In this document: positions 58,345 to 64,000 of the stretch, one piece after another
How positions within the stretch are numbered: the stretch's first letter is position 1
How the letters are laid out: every line of letters begins with the position of its first letter
Origin: Siphonodentalium dalli
Taxonomy: Eukaryota; Mollusca; Scaphopoda; Gadilida; Siphonodentaliidae
Assembly (NCBI GenBank): GCA_032622095.1
Contig: CP136062.1
Span: 39,434,918-39,498,917 of the forward strand
DNA length: 64,000 bases
Direction: 5' to 3'
Notes under the pieces: generated by a model
Seen by the model: the letters and a program-made list of their open reading frames with translations, nothing else
Told to the model about the DNA's origin: nothing
Databases searched by the model: none
Program-made: the position numbers and the translations under genes

Positions 58345-58840
58345 TGACCCACTTTCAAAAGCGGACATTTCTCCACCCGGACAGTTACCCACCCAGACAT
58401 TTACCCACTAAGACATTTACCCACCGGACATTTCCCCGCCCTGCTAATCAAATATTTTATGCTACATCCTTTATCGCAGACATCAAAGGATGTTTTGAGT
58501 GGTCAGTGAAGCCTGGACATTGAGGCCATCTCATGTCATGTCAACTCAACCGATGTAATGTTTTGAAAAACATTTATCAGTTATCATGGAATCATATCTT
58601 CACTTTCAATCATGGAATTGATTAAGAACAATCGTGGTGGTGACACATTATGTGTCGACGGTCATGCTTATTTCAAAAAATAAAGTCAACAATTCGGGTG
58701 GGGAAAAGTCCGGTGGGTAAATGTCCGCATTGAGTAAGTGGGGAAATGTCCGGTTGGTAAATGTCCGATTGGGTAAATGCCCCTTTGCCACTTTCTGAGA
58801 GGTTGGGGAAATGTCCGGTGGGGAAATGTCCGATTACCAT
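58345..58840. repeat. Inverted 16 bp minisatellite inside the Foldback core
   Basis: CGGACATTTACCCACC-type units run at 58345-58440 and return as GGTGGGTAAATGTCCG units at 58697-58840. Five or more imperfect units lie per side around a ~260 bp centre. The minus-strand frame at 58686-58976 arises from it. Confidence 0.85.
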
Positions 58841-59040
58841 ATTTTGTTTTAGAATATATTATTTGCCTATTGATTGAATTTGGTTCCAGGGAAGTTTGAA
58901 AGCAGAATACTTTGCGAATAATGTTAGAGAATATAACTGAATTGCTCTGTGTTATTTTTTGACTGATTATATGCATGAAGCCAACATAGATTATAGAGGA
59001 TTATGAATATCAATTAAAACACTATAATCTCGATTTACAT

Positions 59041-60860
59041 TCTGGGAAGTCAATTTTCATAATCTATGCTTATTCTGTATATATCCTACTACCATACGAC
59101 ATCATATTAGACTGTCCGCGGGCCCATGAGGCCATCAGGGCCTGCCCGGACTTGCCCGGGCTTTCCCGTGCTCTCATGGTGCAGATCGTCATTTAAGGGA
59201 TTAATAAAGCCGGCCGCGAACGAAATAGCGAGTCAATATTTGCAATATACCTTTAGTAAGTGCCTCGATCCCATTATTCATCAATATATAATATGATCGG
59301 GTCGCTGTGTCAGTCGAGGCTCTCCCGGGTTCCTTAAGTTAATATCGGCATTTAAAGTGTTAATAAACCCGCCGGTTGATGACACAGCAAGTAAATCTAC
59401 ATGCTTATTCAGAATCCTACTACCGTACGGAATCATATTAGACTGTCCGCGGGTTCAGGAGGCAGCCAGGGCCTGTCCGGGCTTGCCCGGGCTTGCCGCG
59501 TTCTTCTGGCGCACATCGTTATTTAAGGGGTTAATGAAGCCGGCGGCGAACGAGATAGCGAGTCAATATTTGCAATATACCTTTAGTAAGTGCCTCGCTA
59601 CCATTAGTCATCAATATATAATATTATCAGGTTTCTGTGTCCGTCCGGTCTCTCCCGGGTTCTTTTAGTTAATATCGATATTTAGATGGTTAATAAACCC
59701 GCCGGTGGACGACACAGCAAGTAAATTTTCAAAATATATGCTTATTCTGTATCCTACTACCATATGACATCATATTAGACTGTCTGCGGGCCCATGAGAC
59801 CACCAGGGCCTGCCCGGGCGTGCCCGGGCTTGCGCCATGTTCTTCTGGCACATATCGTCATTTAAGGGGTTAATGAAGCCGGCCGCGAACGAGATAGCGA
59901 GTCAATATTTGCAATATACCTTTAGTAAGTACCTCGCAACCATTAGTCATCAATATATAATATGGTCGGGTCTATGCGTCCGTCTGGGCTCTCCCGGGTT
60001 ATTTTAGTCAATATCGGCATTTAAATGGTTAATAAACCCGCCGGTGGACGACACAGCAAGTCAATTTTCAAAATATATGCTTATTCTGTATCCTACTACC
60101 ATGTGGCATCATATTAGACTGTCTGCGGGCCCATGAGACCACCAAGACCTGCCCGGGCGTGCCCGGGCTTGCGCCATGTTCTTCTGGCACATATCGTCAT
60201 TTAAGGGGTTAATGAAGCCGGCCGCGAACGAGATAGCGAGTCAATATTTGCAATATACCTTTAGTAAGTGCCTCGCTACCATTAGTCATCAATATATAAT
60301 ATTATCTGGTTTCTGTGTCCGTCCGGTCTCTCCCGGGTTCTTTTAGTTAATATCGATATTTAGAGGGTTAATAAACCCGCCGGTGGACGACACAGCAAGT
60401 CAATTTTCAAAATATATGCTTATTCTGTATCCTACTACCATATGACATCATATTAGACTGTCTGCGGGCCCATGAGACCACCAGGGCCTGCCCGGGCGTG
60501 CCCGGGCTTGCGCCATGTTCTTCTGGCACATATCGTCATTTAAGGGGTTAATGAAGCCGGCCGCGAACGTGATAGCGAGTCAATATTTGCAATATACCTT
60601 TAGTAAGTGCCTCGCAACCATTAGTCATCAATATATAATATGGTCGGGTCTATGCGTCCGTCTGGGCTCTCCCGGGTTCTTTTCGTCAATATCGGCATTT
60701 AAATGGTTAATAAACCCGCCGGTGGACGACACAGCAAGTCAATTTTCAAAATATATGCTTATTCTGTATCCTACTACCATGTGGCATCATATTAGACTGT
60801 CTGCGGGCCCACGAGAACACCCGGACTTGCCCGGGCGTGCCCGGGCTTGCCCGGGCGTGC
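59041..60860 (-). repeat. Right arm of the Foldback-like element, about five units
   Basis: Units step near 59153, 59483, 59820, 60160, 60502 and 60845 with CGTGCCCGGGCTTGC or similar. Each has the same two halves as the left arm, inverted. Units 3-5 are closest to each other; the innermost unit is the most diverged. Frames at 59357-59668 and 60515-60871 are by-products. Confidence 0.85.
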
Positions 60861-60892
60861 CCAGGCACTAATTAGTCACACCCGCGTTCACC

Positions 60893-62015
60893 ATTCCATT
60901 AGAATTAGAACCAATCAGTAGATGATTGCGATTTCGTTAAACTATTCACAGCTATTTATGAACAATCACGTGGTAATGAAATACCACATACATGTACTTC
61001 TCGGCTATCTATATCATATTATATTATATTGTCATATTTATCATTGTAAACTAAACTCAATATGCGGTTTACAGAGTGAATAAAATAGTATTATACTTGT
61101 GCTTGGTATAATCCATCGAACGACCATTCTTATTTAATAACGCTTAGCATTCCATTACCAACACCAGGGTGTATATATCCCTGCATATCGCAAGTCAACC
61201 CAGGAATCCGAGGGTTGCGCATACCACTCGAAATTCCGCTATACCTATATTCAATCAATCTGGGTAATGCTTTGTGGGTCCACAAATTGTATGCTAAGGA
61301 TGCATGGTCAAAGACGATTAATGATAATCTATTTTTTATTAGTATTACGATTGAACGTTGTACTGTATGTATAGGCAATTGGCAACTCATCACGGTGCTT
61401 ACCCATACAATAACCTACATAACACGCATGTCAGCTGAGTTATGGAGTCTATGCAATAATCATGCTGGTCAGTTCAATTGTATGTGCAAATTTATCATCT
61501 CAATAGCTTTACACGATATTCCTGGACCCGTTGTCCAGATACATAAATCAAGTAAACCTCATGCTTTGTATACAGAAAGGTTTGCATGTGTTGTCGGCAC
61601 TAATTTAAGCGTCCAGTGGCACAATGTTGGATATATTTATGTTATACACGCGTAGACTATGAATATTAAGATTATGATTTAAATCATGTTTGTGTTATTT
61701 TGTTCAATTGTTTATCATTTCTATTCCTTTGTTATACGGAAAGTGAAAATTCAGGATTTTGTTATACATTGTTTGTTATTCCGTCAGGACTACAATATAT
61801 AATTATTTACGGATGCATAACTGTTGCACATTTATACCGGTAAGTATGACTTTAATAGAATCCTGATATTAATTCTGTCGGACAAATTGTCTATTTTGTT
61901 TCCCGTGTGCTTATAACACGAATGATATCATTCACGCCTGCTTGTGTAGATGCATCATATGAACGCGAATTTAAATCGATATCCATGTCAGAAACAGTTG
62001 TTTGTACATATGGGT
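60893..62015 (-). other. 3' internal region of the Gypsy-type element, part 1
   Basis: Between the Pol stop and the Foldback-like insertion. Small frames on both strands (the longest, 146 residues at 61215-61655, is antisense) show no recognisable envelope or other family. It may hold a worn third ORF or untranslated sequence. Confidence 0.5.
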
Positions 62016-62657
62016 TTATGTTATCAGAGGCAACATTTTCAATTTCTTCAGTTTCGGCGCAAAAGCATCTGAATTATTATTGTTTTGCTCATTTGCGCGC
62101 AATCTGTCTGCCCATTCCAATCGTGGTATTTCATCGTCGCTTGAAGAATTTTTCCGTCTTAATTGTTTGCGTTTCATTAATTGCGCAAGTGGAATTTCGT
62201 CACTAGACGACCATTCTGATGACGCAGGTTGTTCTGGGTCTTCGTTAGAACTATTTACAACAAATCGCTGTCTTCGCAATTGACGTATTGTATCTTTGGG
62301 AGGAATTTTCCATGCAGTGTCGGCTTTACGAATATTGTCGGCATGACAGCGGACTGTTCGAGCACTTAATTGATCTTTAATTAAGAATGATACATTACTG
62401 CGTTTTTCAATTATATTCCAATGACTTTGCCATGATAAACTCAATTTACCCGTTTTTCGCCCCGATTTGTAATAAACTGGATCGCCTATTTCAAATGAAA
62501 CCTCTTTCCGTTTTTCATTCTTTCTTTGTGTTCTGATTTGAGATCTTAAACGCGATAGAACTAAACGAAAATTTCTATGCTGTTCCTGTAAAGCGATATA
62601 ATTCGTTGGTCCATTCAAGAAAACATTTAGGGTCTCCCGAAAAAGGGGTGATAACAT
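62016..62657 (-). CDS. Pol C-terminal remnant: integrase tail of the Gypsy-type element
   Basis: A 213-residue minus-strand frame. The first ~20 residues are gag DNA read out of frame. True Pol sequence starts near ALQEQHRNFRL, followed by the integrase C-terminal fold FEIGDPVYYK...WNIIEK...SFLI...RTVRCHADNIRKAD. A Ser/Asp/Lys-rich tail closes it. The zinc-binding and catalytic D,D-35-E parts of integrase are absent, so no activity is expected. The overlap with the Gag frame marks the deletion junction at about 62590-62610. Confidence 0.8.
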   Translation of the reverse strand: MLSPLFRETLNVFLNGPTNYIALQEQHRNFRLVLSRLRSQIRTQRKNEKRKEVSFEIGDPVYYKSGRKTGKLSLSWQSHWNIIEKRSNVSFLIKDQLSARTVRCHADNIRKADTAWKIPPKDTIRQLRRQRFVVNSSNEDPEQPASSEWSSSDEIPLAQLMKRKQLRRKNSSSDDEIPRLEWADRLRANEQNNNNSDAFAPKLKKLKMLPLIT

Positions 62658-63012
62658 TTGTCACACCAGTTGCCATCTGAATTGCTGACGAAATGCGTGT
62701 GGCGTCCAACTGTTGGTCTATTGCACTATTAAAATGACCCAATTGTTTGGAAATGCGATCTAGTACGACGCCGTCATTTGCGTTTCGTACCTCGTGATTT
62801 TCGTGGGTTTCATGCAAAATTAATCGCATTCGCTCTATCTCTCCATCGATTTGGGCGCTACAATAATTAACGTCATCCGAAAAGGAAGGACAGGAAGGGT
62901 GACTTTGTGTCATATTCATCTTAATTTTAATTACTAAAGTAATTGGGAATAGAAAAGGCAAAATTGCAGGTATATAAGAAATGAATAATTTGAGTTGGGT
63001 TGGCACATGCAC
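62575..63012 (-). CDS. Gag N-terminal remnant of the Gypsy-type element
   Basis: The frame starts 160 bp inside the 5' LTR. The likely start is the Met at about residue 32 (62919), because the preceding residues are hydrophobic and leader-like. The end holds ITPFSGDPKCFLEWTNEL, the pattern that opens the Gag capsid region of many Gypsy-type elements. Within a few residues the frame passes into sequence that belongs, in another frame, to the integrase end, so the rest of Gag, protease, reverse transcriptase, RNase H and most of integrase are missing. Intact Gag packages the RNA into particles. Confidence 0.75.
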   Translation of the reverse strand: MHVPTQLKLFISYIPAILPFLFPITLVIKIKMNMTQSHPSCPSFSDDVNYCSAQIDGEIERMRLILHETHENHEVRNANDGVVLDRISKQLGHFNSAIDQQLDATRISSAIQMATGVTNVITPFSGDPKCFLEWTNELYRFTGTA

Positions 63013-63171
63013 ATTCTAATTGTGACATTATAGAATTGCTCTAGAACATAATGCGGGTATTGCGTTTATGTAATTTGAATTATTAGATCAAAATAAACGT
63101 CCTGGTTGGTATAGTAAGTACTCACGTATGAACGAAAACACAAGTTCTGGTTCCAAGCTCACGAGCACCAT

Positions 63172-63699
63172 TGTCCCGGTGTCTAGGGTTTAGATGTTGA
63201 ATTGGCCGTGTCGGGAACATTGATAACAATAACTGGTTCATAGATCTTCATACTTTATATATGTATAAGTCTTTCTCGATAAGCACAGTACATAGGCGGA
63301 AGAACAGAGGTATTGGTATAGTAGCAAGGTTGTCGGATAAGTGAGACTCCCGCTTCAGAGCACGGGTAGTTATTCCAACCTCTGGTGTATCATGCCTCTA
63401 TATAAGGTCCGAGATACATGATACACTTGGATATGACGTGTATTACTATACTGTCTTATAGAATGATACTGGCTTTATCCACCCTAACTTATACAATGGT
63501 TGCTACCAGTCATAACCACTTAAGAATGTGATCTTGTTAATTATGCGTGTGTGTTTCTACATTATATAATCTGTCTTCTATGTATTGTGCTTATCTATAC
63601 AATTAACCCTAGCAGTTACAATCACTGGGGAAAGGAAGTTTATCCTAGATTCCAGGAACACATATAACAACACATAACTATCGTATGTACTATCGGACA
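63172..63699 (-). repeat. 5' LTR of the Gypsy-type element
   Basis: 528 bp, differing from the other LTR at three positions that I count by eye (at or near 63365, 63414 and 63592). On insertion the two LTRs are identical, so the copy is young. Confidence 0.95.
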
Positions 63700-64000
63700 T
63701 AATTCGGCAGCTACTCGCACGAAATTTCGGTATCAGTTCGGGATAATTCTTTATCATTCGGGAAGACATTCGGAAGAATTCTGGAATACTCGGCAATGTT
63801 CGGGATGATTAAATTTTGTCATCAGTTCGGCGGCTTTTGGAATAAAACTCGTCCAGAATTCTCTCGAATTCTGCCGATTTGGTCTGGTCCCGAATTGGTG
63901 CCGAATATACTAATTCGGGACAGAAAATCGGGAATATGGAACCGGGGCATTATAACGTGCTCCACTACCCCCACCCCCACCATACTATACACGTATGCAG

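Larger units (their letters stand above)
57137..60883. mobile_element. Foldback-like element with satellite-type arms, 3.75 kb, 9 bp TSD
   Basis: The ends read GGTGTGACTAATTAGTGCC, inverted at the right with one extra G. GCGTTCACC flanks both sides (57128-57136 and 60884-60892), a 9 bp target duplication. Each arm is an array of ~330-351 bp units (two at the left, about five at the right, in opposite orientation) separated by CCCGGGC-rich text. The middle (57850-59040) is different. Arms of direct repeats facing each other plus a 9 bp duplication fit Foldback or MULE-type elements. No transposase is seen. Confidence 0.8.
55159..63699 (-). mobile_element. Gypsy-type LTR retrotransposon, internally deleted
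   Basis: LTRs of 528 bp at each end, TG...CA borders (TGTCC...GGACA), and a 5 bp target duplication TAATT (55154-55158 and 63700-63704). On the minus strand a primer-binding-type TGGTGCTCGTGAGC starts one base after the 5' LTR (63170 downward). An AGAGGGGACTC purine tract abuts the 3' LTR (55697-55687). Coding is reduced to the start of gag joined to the end of integrase. A 3.75 kb Foldback-like element sits inside. Without it the copy is ~4.8 kb. Confidence 0.9.
54624..63948. mobile_element. ATTCGG-rich TIR element (~780 bp) split by the Gypsy-type insertion
   Basis: GCCCCGGTTCCATATCCCCG at 54624 returns inverted at 63948 with one change over ~26 bp. Only 54624-55158 and 63705-63948 belong to it. 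Both parts consist of loose ~20 bp repeats of ATTCGGGA/ATTCGGCA words. The two parts were continuous before the LTR element inserted at TAATT. No coding content. The target duplication of this outer element is unclear (flanks CTTAA and ATTATA). Confidence 0.75.

Noticed and set aside
61215-61655. 146-residue plus-strand frame inside the Gypsy-type element
   Set aside because: Antisense to the element, no recognised family, and too isolated to call a gene.
1-64000. tRNA or rRNA genes
   Set aside because: A few GGTTC-type words (for example 9544, 10623, 36172) were inspected, but none had a matching A box, stems or acceptor arm.

Overview
This 64 kb window looks like AT-rich nuclear DNA from a marine invertebrate. 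A bivalve or another lophotrochozoan is my best guess. That guess rests on the mix of CR1-group and L1/Tx1-group LINEs, Helitrons with tandem-repeat cores, many hairpin MITEs, and the frequent ACATGTA-type words; it is inference, and a lancelet or other invertebrate is possible. There are no operons, prokaryotic genes or CRISPR array. I found no intact host gene: every recognisable coding stretch belongs to, or lies inside, a mobile element, apart from one weak GPCR-like fragment near 9.6 kb.

Layout. 0-3.7 kb: a diverged ~40 bp minisatellite, two direct copies of a ~470 bp repeat, and three tandem copies of a ~470-610 bp unit. 3.98-9.41 kb: a 5.4 kb element with ~1 kb terminal inverted arms and a 5 bp target duplication; inside it are a 1.4 kb TTAA-flanked element and a broken C2H2 zinc-finger fragment. 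10.27-13.81 kb: a 3.5 kb non-autonomous DNA transposon with an exact 8 bp target duplication, holding a small Helitron-like copy. 13.8-27.2 kb: unassigned DNA, hairpin MITEs, two LINE C-terminal fragments, and a pair of inverted ~700 bp repeats rich in AAGATGGCG words. 27.8-31.5 kb: a full-length but frameshifted CR1-group LINE with a 2A-like motif. 32.08-35.16 kb: a 5'-truncated L1/Tx1-group LINE with an 877-residue reverse-transcriptase ORF still open. 35-45 kb: more TIR elements and hairpins. 45.3-47.4 kb and 49.65-51.34 kb (inverted): two arrays of head-to-tail Helitrons with 122 bp core repeats. The second array sits precisely between A and T of a ~385 bp tandem repeat whose sister copies show the empty site. 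47.85-48.82 kb: a TIR element built of a perfect 20 bp palindrome. 54.6-63.95 kb: a three-level nest, with a Foldback-like element inside a deleted Gypsy-type LTR retrotransposon inside a TIR element made of ATTCGG words.

How the parts relate. The window is a record of successive insertions that can be ordered from target duplications and empty sites. Only the L1/Tx1 ORF is long and open, and it lacks its N-terminal half. The Gypsy copy has LTRs differing at only 3 of 528 positions but keeps just the start of Gag joined to the end of integrase, so it must have used enzymes from elsewhere. All other DNA transposons here lack a visible transposase.
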